Shown here piece after piece: positions 1 to 9,463 of a stretch of 64,000 nt of DNA. Both the position numbers and the translations under genes were made by a program. The stretch comes from Alphaproteobacteria bacterium (GTDB lineage Bacteria > Pseudomonadota > Alphaproteobacteria > TMED109). The notes beneath the pieces were generated by a model. The model did not search any database and had not been told where the DNA came from. It worked only from the letters and a program-made list of their open reading frames with translations. Within the stretch, counting starts at the first letter, position 1, and every line of letters starts with the position of its first letter. The stretch covers positions 113,826 to 177,825 of the forward strand of contig JAJDZX010000113.1 in NCBI GenBank assembly GCA_022824395.1, read 5' to 3'.

Positions 1-66
1 GGCGAACAGGATCGTGCCGATCGTGACCCACACCAGGCTCCGGTCGTTGGAAGGAGAATTAGCCAT
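1..66 (-). CDS. N-terminal fragment of a membrane protein (runs off window)
   Basis: Only the first 22 codons lie inside the window. They begin at an ATG preceded by an AGGGA Shine-Dalgarno-like sequence six bases away, and the frame stays open to the window edge. The peptide starts MANSPSNDRSLVWVTIGTIL, a short polar segment followed by a hydrophobic run that looks like the start of a transmembrane helix or signal anchor. The gene is divergent from maeB. The family cannot be recognised from so few residues. Confidence 0.45.
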   Translation of the reverse strand, partial: MANSPSNDRSLVWVTIGTILFA

Positions 67-477
67 GAGAAATCCCTGTCGTCGGCGTTGCTGCACGGTA
101 CGGCTTGCCCGCGACACGGGGCCAGCTGCGCGCAGGATGGAAGCCGGACCCGGAAGTTTCAAGGCGCGCAACCCGCGGCCCGAACCCGGCGCGCTTGGGT
201 TCGGGGCGTTCGCGTCCGTGACCGCCGGCGCGAGCCCGGCGAAACACGATCCGGCGGCAGGGCAGGGTAGACCAACCTGCGCCGACCGGCACCGACGCGG
301 AGATTTCGCTACGATGCGCGATGCAATGAGGCGCTTGGGCCGGATCTGGTTGCCTGCCTGCCCACAGGGCAGAGGTGCGACCCACCTCCGTGTCTTGTAC
401 CCGGACGCCCTGGATTTCCCAAAGGCAGGACAGGGCGCGTGGCCGGCCAGCTCGGCCTGACGAAGCCCGAATCGCAC
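67..477. other. Intergenic region between divergent genes
   Basis: This 411-base GC-rich gap separates the left-edge membrane protein (minus strand) from maeB (plus strand) and must hold both promoters. Several short frames cross it, but they are arginine- and proline-rich and resemble no family. I see no convincing sigma-70 boxes, repeats or RNA gene in it. Confidence 0.4.
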
Positions 478-2751
478 ATGATCGATCAGACGCCGCTGCA
501 CAGCTACACCACCGAAGAAGCTCTCGAGTTTCATCGCCGTGGCAAGCCGGGCAAGCTGGAAATCGCTCCCACCAAGCCGCTGGTCACGGCCCGGGACCTC
601 TCCCTCGCGTACTCGCCCGGTGTCGCCATCCCCTGTCTGGAGATCGAGCGCGACCCCGCGACGGCATTCGACCTGACGTCCAAGGGCAACACCGTGGCGG
701 TGATCTCGAACGGCAGTGCCGTACTGGGTCTCGGCAACCTCGGCGCCCTGGCCTCCAAACCCGTGATGGAGGGCAAGGCGGTCCTGTTCAAGCGCTTTGC
801 GGACATCGATGCCATCGACATCGAAGTCGATACGGAAGACGTGGACGAATTCGTCCAGACGGTTCGCATAGTTGCCCACAGCTGGGGCGGCATCAACCTC
901 GAGGACATCAAGGCGCCCGAGTGTTTCATCATCGAGCAGCAGCTGTCGGCCGCACTGGACATCCCGGTCTTTCATGACGATCAGCACGGAACGGCGATCA
1001 TCGCGGTGGCCGGGCTGCTGAATGCGCTCGATCTGACCGGGCGAACGCTCGAGGACACACGCATCGTGATCAACGGCGCCGGCGCGGCGGGGATCGCCTG
1101 CGCCGAACTGCTCCAGGCCATGGGCTGCCAGCCAGGCAGCATCATTATGTGCGACCGCACCGGGGTCATCTATCAGGGGCGGGACGGGCTCAACCAATGG
1201 AAGTCGGGCCATGCCGTTCGGACCAGCGCGCGGACGCTGGCGGACGCCCTGAAGGGCGCGGACGTGGCGTTCGGGCTGTCGGCCAAGGGGGCCTTCACCG
1301 CGGACATGATGCGGTCGATGGCCGCCAAGCCGGTCGTGTTTGCGATGGCCAACCCGGACCCCGAGATCCGACCCGAGGATCTGGCCGAGGTGCGCGAGGA
1401 CGCCATTGTCGCGACCGGGCGTTCCGATTACCCAAACCAGGTCAACAACGTCCTGGGGTTCCCGTACATATTCCGGGGCGCCCTGGACGTGCGAGCTTCC
1501 ACGATCAACATGGAGATGAAGATTGCTGCCACCGAGGCTCTGGCCGCGCTCGCGCGCGAGGATGTCCCCGACGAAGTGGCGGCTGCCTATGCCGACCGGG
1601 CGCTCCGGTACGGCCCGGAACACATCATTCCCAAACCGTTCGATCCGCGCCTGATCACGCAGATTCCGCCGGCGGTGGCCGAGGCCGCGATCGCCTCGGG
1701 CGTGGCCAATCGACCGATCCGCGAGTCCGGGGAGTACCGGCGCAAGCTGGCGACGCGGTTGGACCGAACCGCCTCGTTCATGCAGGTACTGGGTGACCGC
1801 GTGCGGGCCACCCCGCGCCGCATGGTGTTTGCCGAAGGCGACGAGAGCCGGATGATCCGCGCGGCGGCGCGCTGGCGGGACGAAGGGTACGGCACGCCGG
1901 TTCTCGTGGGCAACGAAGAACGCGTGCTGGCCAGCATGGACCAGCTGGGCATCCGCTCGGCCACCGGGCTCGAAATCCTCAACGCAGCCGTCAGCCAGCG
2001 GACCGACGTCTACACGGATTTCCTTTACGGGCGCCTCGCCCGCCGGGGGTACTTGCGGCGCGATTGCCAGCGCCTGGTTAACCGCAACCGCAATGTGTTC
2101 TCGGCCTGCGCGGTCGCGCTCGGCGACGCGGATGCGCTGGTGACCGGTACGACCCGGAATCACTATTCGGCGCTCGCCGACATCCGTCGGGTCATCGATC
2201 CGCCGGCCAACGGCGAACTCTTCGGCCTCTCGATCGCGGTCACCGGGGGGCGGACCCTGTTCATCGCCGACAGCACGATCCACGAGACCCCGTCGCCGTC
2301 GCAGCTGGCGGATATCGCGGTCGGGGCGGCGTCGGCGGCGCGCCGTTTCGGCCATGAGCCAAAGGTAGCCTTGCTGTCCTTTGCGAATTTCGGCCAGCCG
2401 ATGAGCCCGGAAACCGGGCGGGTACGCCGGGCCGTCGAAATCCTCGACGAGCGCGAAGCCGATTTCGCCTACGACGGCGAGATGGCTCCGGATATCGCGC
2501 TGCGGACTGACCTGCAGGAGCATTACCCGATCTGCCGGCTGAACGGGCCGGCCAACGTGCTGGTGATGCCGGGTCTGCACGCAGCCAGCATCGCCGTCCA
2601 CCTCCTGTGCGAGACGGGCGGATGCCAGATCCTGGGCCCCATGTTGACGGGCCTCACGCACTCGGCGCAGATCACCCGGATGGGCGCGCGCGTGTCGGAA
2701 ATCGTGACGGCCGCCATCCTCGCGGCGCAAAGGGTGGAAGACGGGAACTAA
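478..2751 (+). CDS. maeB: NADP-dependent malic enzyme with C-terminal phosphotransacetylase-like domain
   Basis: The enzyme decarboxylates malate oxidatively to pyruvate, making NADPH in the cytoplasm. The malic-enzyme half (about residues 1-430) shows LAYSPGV, the metal-binding stretch NLEDIKAPECF, FHDDQHGTA and the Rossmann motif INGAGAAGIA. The second half (about 430-757) matches the phosphate acetyltransferase fold. This is the standard MaeB hybrid layout, in which the C-terminal domain is usually regulatory (acetyl-CoA response) rather than catalytic. I take the ATG at 478 (MIDQTPLHSY) over an upstream GTG at 439 because family proteins start close to this sequence. The 757-residue length is normal for the hybrid type. 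The stop is 18 bases before phoR. Confidence 0.95.
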   Translation: MIDQTPLHSYTTEEALEFHRRGKPGKLEIAPTKPLVTARDLSLAYSPGVAIPCLEIERDPATAFDLTSKGNTVAVISNGSAVLGLGNLGALASKPVMEGKAVLFKRFADIDAIDIEVDTEDVDEFVQTVRIVAHSWGGINLEDIKAPECFIIEQQLSAALDIPVFHDDQHGTAIIAVAGLLNALDLTGRTLEDTRIVINGAGAAGIACAELLQAMGCQPGSIIMCDRTGVIYQGRDGLNQWKSGHAVRTSARTLADALKGADVAFGLSAKGAFTADMMRSMAAKPVVFAMANPDPEIRPEDLAEVREDAIVATGRSDYPNQVNNVLGFPYIFRGALDVRASTINMEMKIAATEALAALAREDVPDEVAAAYADRALRYGPEHIIPKPFDPRLITQIPPAVAEAAIASGVANRPIRESGEYRRKLATRLDRTASFMQVLGDRVRATPRRMVFAEGDESRMIRAAARWRDEGYGTPVLVGNEERVLASMDQLGIRSATGLEILNAAVSQRTDVYTDFLYGRLARRGYLRRDCQRLVNRNRNVFSACAVALGDADALVTGTTRNHYSALADIRRVIDPPANGELFGLSIAVTGGRTLFIADSTIHETPSPSQLADIAVGAASAARRFGHEPKVALLSFANFGQPMSPETGRVRRAVEILDEREADFAYDGEMAPDIALRTDLQEHYPICRLNGPANVLVMPGLHAASIAVHLLCETGGCQILGPMLTGLTHSAQITRMGARVSEIVTAAILAAQRVEDGN

Positions 2752-2769
2752 GTCGGGAGGCGCATCTCC

Positions 2770-4119
2770 GTGCCGATGGCCGAACTGTTCCGTGCGGTGC
2801 TGCGCACTGCCGCCCCGGCGACCGCCGTGTTGCTGGTCGTCGCAGCCACCGGGCAGTTGGACTGGCAGGTTGCCGCCGGCATCTGGGCGGCCCTGCTCCT
2901 GCTCGGTGCCGGCGCTGCCTTCGTGCAGGTCCGCGATACGGCGCGGCTGGTCCGGTGGATCCGGGCGATGCGCGACGGCGAATCCGGAGCGCATGCCGAT
3001 GTCCTTGCCGGCGGCCTGCGGGAACTTTCCCGGCATCTCGCCCAGCTGGAGTCCGAAGTGGGCCGGGTCCGCGCCGGGGTCGCGGAGCGCGACCGGTTCA
3101 TCCACGCGCTCCTGGAGGCGTTGCCCATGCCGGCGCTGACGCTGGCCGCCGATGGTCGCGTGACCCACGCCAATGCCGCCGCGACCAAATTGTTCGAGAA
3201 ATCCCCGTCAGGTCATGCGCTGCCGGAACTCACTCGGGTACCTGCCTGCCTGCAGGCATTCGATGCGGCTGGAGACAGCGGCGCGGCGCAGACGGTCCAG
3301 TGTCGCCTTCCGGCGGAGGACGGGGCCCTGCACCAGGTGTCGGTGCACCCGTTCGACCGGGATGCCGGGGCGCCGCGGCGCGTGATGATCTGTCAGGCGC
3401 TCGCCGACAGTACGCCGCGCGAAACGGCCAGGACCACGTTCCTGGCCAACGCGAGCCACGAATTCCGCACCCCGCTGACGGCGATTCTCGGCATGGTGGA
3501 GACGCTGCAGGGGCCCGGGCGCGATGACCCCGAGGTGCAGGAGCTCTATCTGGACCGGCTCGGCAAGCAGGCGAGCCGGATGGTGACGCTGGTGGACGAC
3601 ATGATCCATCTGTCGGCGGTGGAGATGAGCGAGGCCTTGCCGCCCGAAGGCCGGGTGGACCTGGTGCCGCTGGCCCGCGAGGTCTCGGAAGATCTGGCGT
3701 GGCAGGCGGCGGTGCGGTCGATGCACGTCAATGTCGAGGTGCCGGGCGAGCCCGTGACGGTCACCGGGGACGCTGAGCAACTGCGCCAGCTGCTGACCAA
3801 CCTGCTGAGCAACGCGATCAAGCATGGCAACGAACACGGGCGCATCGGCGTCGAGGTGGGCGCGCACCCGCCCCGAATCACCGTGACCGACGACGGAGAA
3901 GGCATTCCGCCCGGAGAAACGGACCGCGTGTTCGAGCGCTTTTACCGGTCGGCCCAGGCCCGCAATCGACGGATCCCGGGCCATGGCCTGGGGCTCGCGA
4001 TCGTGAAGCACGTCGCCCGTCGACACGGCGCCGCCCTGGACGTGCGCAGCGAGCCCGGCGTCGGTTGTGCCATCAGCGTGAAGTTCGAAGGCCCGGCAAC
4101 GGCGACGCAACCGACGTGA
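2770..4119 (+). CDS. phoR: Phosphate regulon sensor histidine kinase PhoR
   Basis: This is the membrane sensor kinase of the phosphate-starvation two-component system; it phosphorylates PhoB. Two hydrophobic helices (about residues 10-50) precede a PAS domain (about 105-215). The HisKA phospho-acceptor motif ASHEFRTPLTAILG has His at residue 230. The ATPase domain carries the N box NLLSNAIKHG, DDGEGIP and GHGLGLAIV. The start is a GTG shortly after maeB. The pst genes follow directly, and the partner regulator phoB lies at the far end of the same cluster, so the two proteins flank the transporter. The 449-residue length is usual for alphaproteobacterial PhoR. Confidence 0.93.
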   Translation: MPMAELFRAVLRTAAPATAVLLVVAATGQLDWQVAAGIWAALLLLGAGAAFVQVRDTARLVRWIRAMRDGESGAHADVLAGGLRELSRHLAQLESEVGRVRAGVAERDRFIHALLEALPMPALTLAADGRVTHANAAATKLFEKSPSGHALPELTRVPACLQAFDAAGDSGAAQTVQCRLPAEDGALHQVSVHPFDRDAGAPRRVMICQALADSTPRETARTTFLANASHEFRTPLTAILGMVETLQGPGRDDPEVQELYLDRLGKQASRMVTLVDDMIHLSAVEMSEALPPEGRVDLVPLAREVSEDLAWQAAVRSMHVNVEVPGEPVTVTGDAEQLRQLLTNLLSNAIKHGNEHGRIGVEVGAHPPRITVTDDGEGIPPGETDRVFERFYRSAQARNRRIPGHGLGLAIVKHVARRHGAALDVRSEPGVGCAISVKFEGPATATQPT

Positions 4120-4137
4120 CTGTCACATAATTTTCGT
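4120..4137 (+). promoter_or_regulatory. Pho-box-like site upstream of pstS
   Basis: One seven-base half-site reads CTGTCAC (perfect), followed by an ATAA spacer and a second, degenerate half-site TTTTCGT (4 of 7 matches to CTGTCAT). The layout matches the 18-base PhoB-binding Pho box. It lies just past the phoR stop and about 90 bases before the pstS ATG, inside a locally AT-rich stretch. PhoB-dependent induction of pstS under phosphate limitation is expected from the family and inferred here. Confidence 0.55.
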
Positions 4138-4229
4138 ATTCCATACACAATTGGATATGACTGGGTCCCGTACCAATGTCGGCAACGGGCCGGATCGGCC
4201 CCATACCGTCATTGGGAGCATTCCGCACC

Positions 4230-5279
4230 ATGCACAATCGTCTCGTCGCTGCGGTCTTCGTCGCCGGCGCTGTAGTCGCCGCGGCCGGTGCCGCTCAGGC
4301 ACGCGACCAGATCAACATCGTTGGGTCCTCGACCGTGTACCCCTTTGCGACCGTGGTCGCAGAGACCTTCGGCCGGGGTTCCGACTTCAAGACCCCCAAG
4401 ATTGAATCCACCGGGTCCGGCGGAGGCATGAAGCTCTTCTGTGCCGGCCTCGGAACGGATCATCCGGACATCACCAATGCCTCTCGCCGCATGAAGAGCA
4501 GCGAGCTTGAGAAGTGTCGCGAGAATGGCGTCATGGACGTCGTCGAGATCAAGATCGGCTACGACGGCATCGTCGTCGCCAATGCCAATGCCGCCCCCGA
4601 GGTGCAGCTCACGCTGCGCCACCTGTTCCTCGCCCTGGCCAAGCAGGTGCCCGAAGGTAATCAGGAAGGCGGACAGCTGGTCGACAACCCGAACCAGATG
4701 TGGTCCGACGTCGACCCCTCGCTTCCCAACGTTGCCATCGAGGTGCTCGGCCCGCCGCCGACCTCCGGCACCCGGGACGCCTTCAACGAGCTCGCGATCG
4801 AAGGCGGCTGCAAGACGTTCCCGGGGCTGAAGGCCATCAAGAAGGAAGACAAGAATCGCTACAAGGCGATCTGCCGCGGCATTCGCGAAGACGGGGCCTA
4901 CATCGAGGCCGGTGAGAACGACAACCTGATCGTTCAGAAGCTGGCCGAGAACCCCAACGCCTTCGGCGTCTTCGGGTTCTCGTTCCTCGACCAGAACCGC
5001 GACGCCGTGAAGGGTGCTTCGATCGACGGGGTGGCGCCGGAGTTCGAGAACATCGCGACCCGGGCCTACCCGGTGTCCCGCCCCCTCTACTTCTATGTGA
5101 AGAAGGCGCACGTGGACGTGATCCCCGGGATTCGCGAATACATCGGCGCGTTCACCAGCGACGACGCGTGGGGTGACGAGGGCTACCTGACGGACCGGGG
5201 ATTGATCCCCCTGCCGACCGACGAGCGGGCGCAGTTTGGCGACAATGCCGTTAATCTCACCCCGCTAGAGAGCCTCTAG
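4230..5279 (+). CDS. pstS: Periplasmic phosphate-binding protein PstS
   Basis: PstS captures inorganic phosphate in the periplasm for the PstCAB importer. The ATG at 4230 gives a clean signal peptide (MHNRLVAAVFVAGAVVAAAG, cleavage expected after AQA). An upstream ATG at 4176 would put 18 extra residues before it and is less likely. The mature protein begins with the conserved phosphate-loop region INIVGSSTVYPF, followed by ESTGSGGGMKLFC and PPTSGTRDAFNEL, all typical PstS ligand contacts. It follows a Pho-box-like site. A strong hairpin just after its stop would let it be made in excess over the permease genes. Confidence 0.95.
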   Translation: MHNRLVAAVFVAGAVVAAAGAAQARDQINIVGSSTVYPFATVVAETFGRGSDFKTPKIESTGSGGGMKLFCAGLGTDHPDITNASRRMKSSELEKCRENGVMDVVEIKIGYDGIVVANANAAPEVQLTLRHLFLALAKQVPEGNQEGGQLVDNPNQMWSDVDPSLPNVAIEVLGPPPTSGTRDAFNELAIEGGCKTFPGLKAIKKEDKNRYKAICRGIREDGAYIEAGENDNLIVQKLAENPNAFGVFGFSFLDQNRDAVKGASIDGVAPEFENIATRAYPVSRPLYFYVKKAHVDVIPGIREYIGAFTSDDAWGDEGYLTDRGLIPLPTDERAQFGDNAVNLTPLESL

Positions 5280-5293
5280 CCGCCACTTACCGA

Positions 5294-5329
5294 GGGGGAC
5301 GGTCGAAGCCTTCGCGCCGTCCCCCTTTT
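5294..5329 (+). terminator. Intrinsic-terminator-like hairpin between pstS and pstC
   Basis: GGGGGACGG (5294-5302) pairs perfectly with CCGTCCCCC (5317-5325). The loop contains a smaller CGAA/TTCG pairing, and TTTT follows directly. It sits between the pstS stop and the pstC ATG only 6 bases downstream of the T run. In pst operons such a site usually acts as a partial terminator or 3'-end stabiliser that raises PstS relative to PstCAB. Confidence 0.75.
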
Positions 5330-5335
5330 CGCCCC

Positions 5336-6685
5336 ATGCTTTCGTACCTGCCTCTCCTGATCATCGTCCTGTTCGGTGTCGGCGCGTTCTATGCCTCGCG
5401 CGCGCGAATCGGCGCGGCGGCGGAACAGCCGTTACCGGGGCTGCCGGGGCACTACGGCTGGTACGGGACGCTTTGGACCGTGGTGCCGGCCACGCTCGTC
5501 TATGCGGTGTGGGCCGTCATCGACGGACAAATCATCCGCGGCATCGTCCTCTCCGACTATCCGGGCCTGTCAGATGCGGAAGCCACGCTTCTGTTCGTTT
5601 CGATCGAGAATGCCGCTGCCGGCGTGATGACCGAGGACGTCCCCATGGCGTCGGTGGAACTGCTTCGGAAGCTCGAGCATCTCAGCACGGCGGCCCGCTT
5701 CGCCGTGGTGACCGCGGTGTCCGTTCTGGGTTTTTTCTGGGGCTGGCGGCGGATTCGGCCGGAACTGACGGCGCGTGACCGGGTCGAGACGGCCTTGCTC
5801 GTTGCCCTGTTCATCGCGTCCATCATCGCGATCCTGACGACCGTGGGGATCGTGCTGTCCCTGGTGGTCGAGACGTTCCGGTTCTTCCAGCTGGTCTCCC
5901 CGTTCGAGTTTTTCTTCGGCCTCGAATGGTCGCCGCAGATCGCGCTGCGCGAAGATCAGGTGGCGGCATCCGGCGCATTCGGGGCGGTGCCGGTGTTTGC
6001 CGGCACCCTGCTGATCACGGTCATCGCCATGCTGGTGGCGGGCCCGATCGGCCTGATGTCGGCCATCTACCTCGCGGAATACGCCCATCCCAGGGTCCGC
6101 GCCGTGATCAAGCCGCTACTCGAGATCCTCGCCGGGATCCCGACGGTTGTCTACGGGTTCTTCGCGGCTCTCGTGCTGGCGCCGAGCATGCGCAACCTGG
6201 GTGTGGACCTGGGTCTCACCATCTCGTCGGAGAGCGCGCTGGCCGCAGGGCTGATCATGGGAATCATGATCATTCCGTTCGTGTCGTCCCTCTCCGACGA
6301 CATCATGACGTCGGTCCCGATGTCCCTCCGCGAGGGCTCGTACGGCCTCGGTGCCACGGCCTCCGAGACGATCAAGCGCGTGGTCCTGCCGGCGGCCACG
6401 CCGGGAATCGTCGGCGCATTCATGCTGGCGATCTCGCGTGCGATCGGCGAGACGATGATTGTCGTCATGGCGGCGGGTTTGGCCGCCAACCTGACGGCCA
6501 ATCCGTTTGAGGCGGTGACGACGGTCACGGTGCAGATCGCCACGCTGCTGGTCGGCGACCACGAGTTTGATTCCGAGAAGACCATGGCGGCGTTCGCCCT
6601 GGGGCTCACGCTGTTCTTCGTGACCCTGGCCCTCAACGTGGTCGCCCTTCGGGTCGTACAGAAGTACAGCGAGCGCTATGACTAG
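5336..6685 (+). CDS. pstC: Phosphate ABC transporter permease PstC
   Basis: PstC is one of the two inner-membrane permease subunits of the high-affinity phosphate importer. Several hydrophobic helices are visible, and the C-terminal half carries the ABC permease coupling region (SLREGSYGLGATASETIKRVVLPAA, shortened here to SLREGSYGLGATASETI). The N-terminal part has an additional periplasmic region before the permease core, giving 449 residues, as in other long alphaproteobacterial PstC proteins. The ATG lies right after the hairpin following pstS and has no visible Shine-Dalgarno sequence. The gene overlaps pstA by 8 bases. Confidence 0.93.
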   Translation: MLSYLPLLIIVLFGVGAFYASRARIGAAAEQPLPGLPGHYGWYGTLWTVVPATLVYAVWAVIDGQIIRGIVLSDYPGLSDAEATLLFVSIENAAAGVMTEDVPMASVELLRKLEHLSTAARFAVVTAVSVLGFFWGWRRIRPELTARDRVETALLVALFIASIIAILTTVGIVLSLVVETFRFFQLVSPFEFFFGLEWSPQIALREDQVAASGAFGAVPVFAGTLLITVIAMLVAGPIGLMSAIYLAEYAHPRVRAVIKPLLEILAGIPTVVYGFFAALVLAPSMRNLGVDLGLTISSESALAAGLIMGIMIIPFVSSLSDDIMTSVPMSLREGSYGLGATASETIKRVVLPAATPGIVGAFMLAISRAIGETMIVVMAAGLAANLTANPFEAVTTVTVQIATLLVGDHEFDSEKTMAAFALGLTLFFVTLALNVVALRVVQKYSERYD

Positions 6686-7946
6686 CACCGCCCTCTCGAC
6701 CATCAGCTCCCAGGCCGCGGCCAACCGGTTGCTGCTGCGGCGCAAGCGGGCGGAACGCAGGTTCCAGCTGTACGGGATCCTCGCCATCTCGGCGGCGGTC
6801 GGCTTCCTGATCGTGTTTCTCGCAAGCATTGTCAGCCGGGGCTACATGGGCTTCGTGCAGACCGAAGTGCAGCTGACGGTCAATTTCGACGCGGAGCTGA
6901 TCGAGGCCGGAAGCTACCGGACGATCCTGCGCACGAGTCTGGCGGAACTCTTTCCCGATGCCGGCAGCTCGCGGGCCGAACGGCGGGCGCTGGCGGGCAT
7001 GGTAAGCGCCGGCACGGTCTTCGTCCTGCGGGAAACGGTCGAGGCGGATCCGGCCATCGCCGGCACCGTGCAGGACGTGTGGGTGCTGGCGTCGGATCCG
7101 GTCGACCAGTTCTACAAGGGACGCATCGACGCGGCGCTGCCGGAGGGGGAGCGCCCGATTTCGGACGCCTCGCTGGCCCGTATTGCCGCGCTCGAGGAAG
7201 CCGGCCGCATCGCGCTGCGTTTCAATCGCAGCTTCTTCTCCCGCGGCGACAGCCGCAACCCGGAGGAAGCCGGGATCCTGGGCGCCATCGTGGGGTCGGC
7301 GCTGGCGCTGCTGGTGACCCTGGTGGTGTCGTTCCCGATCGGCGTGATGACGGCCGTGTATCTCGAGGCGTTTGCGCCGCGGAACCGGATTACCCGGCTG
7401 ATCGAGATCAACATCAACAATTTGGCCGCCGTGCCCTCGATCGTCTTCGGGCTGCTCGGCCTTGCGGTGTTCCTCAACGTGTTCGGGCTGCCGCGCTCGG
7501 CGCCGGTGTCCGGCGGGCTCGTGCTTAGCCTGATGACGCTGCCAACGATCATCATCTCCTCGCGCGCCGCCATCCGGGCCGTGCCGCCGTCGTTTGCCGA
7601 GGCGGCGATGGGGCTGGGGGCGAGCCGGGTGCAGGCCATCTTTCACCACGTGCTGCCGGTGGCGGCGCCGGGGACGCTGACAGGCGCGATCATCGGCATG
7701 GCCCAGGCGCTTGGGGAAACGGCGCCACTGCTGATGATGGGGATGGTGGCCTTCGTCGTGGAGGTTCCGGGCGGGTTCACCGACCCGTCCACAGTGCTGC
7801 CGGCGCAGGTCTACCTGTGGGCCGACAGTCCGGAACGCGGCTTCGCCGAAAAGACGGCGGCCGCGATCATCGTGCTTCTGGGATTCCTGCTCGTGATGAA
7901 CGGGCTCGCCGTCTATCTTCGCCGAAAGTTCGAGAAGCAATGGTGA
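6678..7946 (+). CDS. pstA: Phosphate ABC transporter permease PstA
   Basis: PstA is the second permease subunit. An N-terminal helix (about residues 35-55) is followed by a long periplasmic segment and then the six-helix permease core from about residue 200. The cytoplasmic coupling motif is [20 protein letters not shown]. Length (422) and the large insertion match the long PstA type that pairs with long PstC. It overlaps pstC at its start and pstB at its end, which indicates translational coupling. Confidence 0.93.
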   Translation: MTSTALSTISSQAAANRLLLRRKRAERRFQLYGILAISAAVGFLIVFLASIVSRGYMGFVQTEVQLTVNFDAELIEAGSYRTILRTSLAELFPDAGSSRAERRALAGMVSAGTVFVLRETVEADPAIAGTVQDVWVLASDPVDQFYKGRIDAALPEGERPISDASLARIAALEEAGRIALRFNRSFFSRGDSRNPEEAGILGAIVGSALALLVTLVVSFPIGVMTAVYLEAFAPRNRITRLIEININNLAAVPSIVFGLLGLAVFLNVFGLPRSAPVSGGLVLSLMTLPTIIISSRAAIRAVPPSFAEAAMGLGASRVQAIFHHVLPVAAPGTLTGAIIGMAQALGETAPLLMMGMVAFVVEVPGGFTDPSTVLPAQVYLWADSPERGFAEKTAAAIIVLLGFLLVMNGLAVYLRRKFEKQW

Positions 7947-8725
7947 CCACAAGCGTGTCTTCCAACCCGCAGCCGACACTGGTGGCGCGCGAGTTGTCGG
8001 TGTTCTACGGCGAGAAGCAGGCGGTGTTCGACGTCGACCTGGACATCATGCCGCGCGAAGTCACCGCGTTCATCGGCCCGTCCGGGTGCGGCAAGTCGAC
8101 CTTGCTTCGCTGTTTCAACCGCATGAACGACCTGATCGAGATTTGCCGGACGACGGGAAGCATGCTGCTCGACGGCCACGACATCGCCGGACCCGACGTC
8201 GATGTCGTCCAGTTGCGCTCGCGGATCGGCATGGTGTTCCAGAAACCGAATCCATTTCCCAAGTCGGTGTACGACAACGTGGCCTACGGTCCGCGGCTCC
8301 ACGGCCTCGCGCCGTCCCGTAGCGACCTCGACGAGCTCGTTGAGACCAGTCTCCGGCGGGCCGGGATCTGGGAGGAGGTCAAGGACCGGGTCGACCAGCC
8401 GGGAACGAGCCTGTCGGGCGGGCAGCAGCAGCGTCTGTGCATCGCCCGGGCGATCGCCGTCCGGCCGGACGTGCTGCTCATGGATGAACCGTGTTCGGCG
8501 CTTGATCCGATCGCCACGGCGACCATTGAGGAGTTGATCGACGAACTTCGGTCGGAGTACACGATCATCATCGTGACTCACAACATGCAACAGGCGGCCC
8601 GAGTTTCGCAGAAGACCGCCTTCCTGAATCTGGGCCGGCTGATCGAGTTCGACGAGACGAAGAAGATTTTCACCAATCCATCTGAACAGTCGACCCAGGA
8701 CTACATCACCGGTCGCTTCGGATAG
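7940..8725 (+). CDS. pstB: Phosphate ABC transporter ATP-binding protein PstB
   Basis: PstB is the ATPase that drives phosphate uptake. The Walker A motif GPSGCGKST spans residues 46-54, the signature LSGGQQQR starts near residue 158, and Walker B is VLLMDEP with the catalytic Glu following the Asp. I choose the ATG at 7940 (MVTTSVSS), which overlaps the pstA stop by 7 bases, because the longer frame upstream only adds a basic shadow of pstA. The resulting 261 residues are the normal PstB length. Confidence 0.96.
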   Translation: MVTTSVSSNPQPTLVARELSVFYGEKQAVFDVDLDIMPREVTAFIGPSGCGKSTLLRCFNRMNDLIEICRTTGSMLLDGHDIAGPDVDVVQLRSRIGMVFQKPNPFPKSVYDNVAYGPRLHGLAPSRSDLDELVETSLRRAGIWEEVKDRVDQPGTSLSGGQQQRLCIARAIAVRPDVLLMDEPCSALDPIATATIEELIDELRSEYTIIIVTHNMQQAARVSQKTAFLNLGRLIEFDETKKIFTNPSEQSTQDYITGRFG

Positions 8726-8740
8726 CCTCGGGAGCCGCGC

Positions 8741-9463
8741 ATGCCTGCCGAACATACGGTCAAAGCCTTCACCGAAGATCTTGCCAAGATCGAGCGCAGC
8801 CTGCTCGAGATGGGCGGGCTTGTGGAGGCCCAGATTGCCCGCGCCGTCACGGCGGTCACGCAGCGCGACAGCGAGCTGGCCCCGCGGATTATCGAGCAGG
8901 ATTCGGAGATCGACCGCTACGAGCAGGACGTGCAGGACCAGGTCGAGCGGTTGTTTGCGCTGCGCCAGCCGGTGGCGCAGGATCTGCGGATGACGATTTC
9001 GGCGATCCAGATCGCGGGCTATCTGGAACGCGCCGGGGACCTGGCCGCCAGCATGGCGCGGCGTGCCATCGTCCTGTGCGAAACGCGTGAGGTGCCTGGG
9101 CTCTACGCGCTGCCCAAGCTGGGCGACGCGTCGCATACGATGCTCAAGGACTCGCTCGACGCCTACCGCGACCGGAACGTCGAACAGGCCAAGTCGATCC
9201 GCCACCGTGACCGGGAACTTGACGACATGTACGTCGTGCTCTGCCGGGAACTCCTGACCCACATGCTGGAGGACCCGCACCGCATCACCCCGGGGGTGCA
9301 TCTCCTGTTCGTGGCCAAGAATCTGGAACGCATCGCGGACCACGCGACCAACATCGCCGAGCTTGTGGACTACGTGACGACCGGAACCCGGGCGTCCGAT
9401 GACCGCCTGCGGGGCCGCGGCTTCCTGATGGAGGGCGCGCCCACACCTGATGATCCGCTATGA
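8741..9463 (+). CDS. phoU: Phosphate transport system regulator PhoU
   Basis: PhoU links the Pst transporter to PhoR and keeps the regulon off when phosphate is abundant. The 240-residue all-helical protein shows the two repeated PhoU bundles with the metal-binding signature (E/D)xxxD. Examples are EQDSEIDRYEQDVQDQ in the first half and RDRELDDMYVVLCRE and ERIADHATNIAE in the second. It starts 15 bases after pstB, and its stop overlaps the phoB ATG (ATGA). Confidence 0.94.
   Translation: MPAEHTVKAFTEDLAKIERSLLEMGGLVEAQIARAVTAVTQRDSELAPRIIEQDSEIDRYEQDVQDQVERLFALRQPVAQDLRMTISAIQIAGYLERAGDLAASMARRAIVLCETREVPGLYALPKLGDASHTMLKDSLDAYRDRNVEQAKSIRHRDRELDDMYVVLCRELLTHMLEDPHRITPGVHLLFVAKNLERIADHATNIAELVDYVTTGTRASDDRLRGRGFLMEGAPTPDDPL

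Noticed and set aside
6633..7979. 448-codon minus-strand frame opposite pstA
   Set aside because: It mirrors the GC-rich third codon positions of pstA and has no start-site signal or domain.
7913..9343. 476-codon minus-strand frame opposite pstB and phoU
   Set aside because: It is antisense to two well-supported genes with correct motifs; composition is His/Arg-rich and no family is recognisable.
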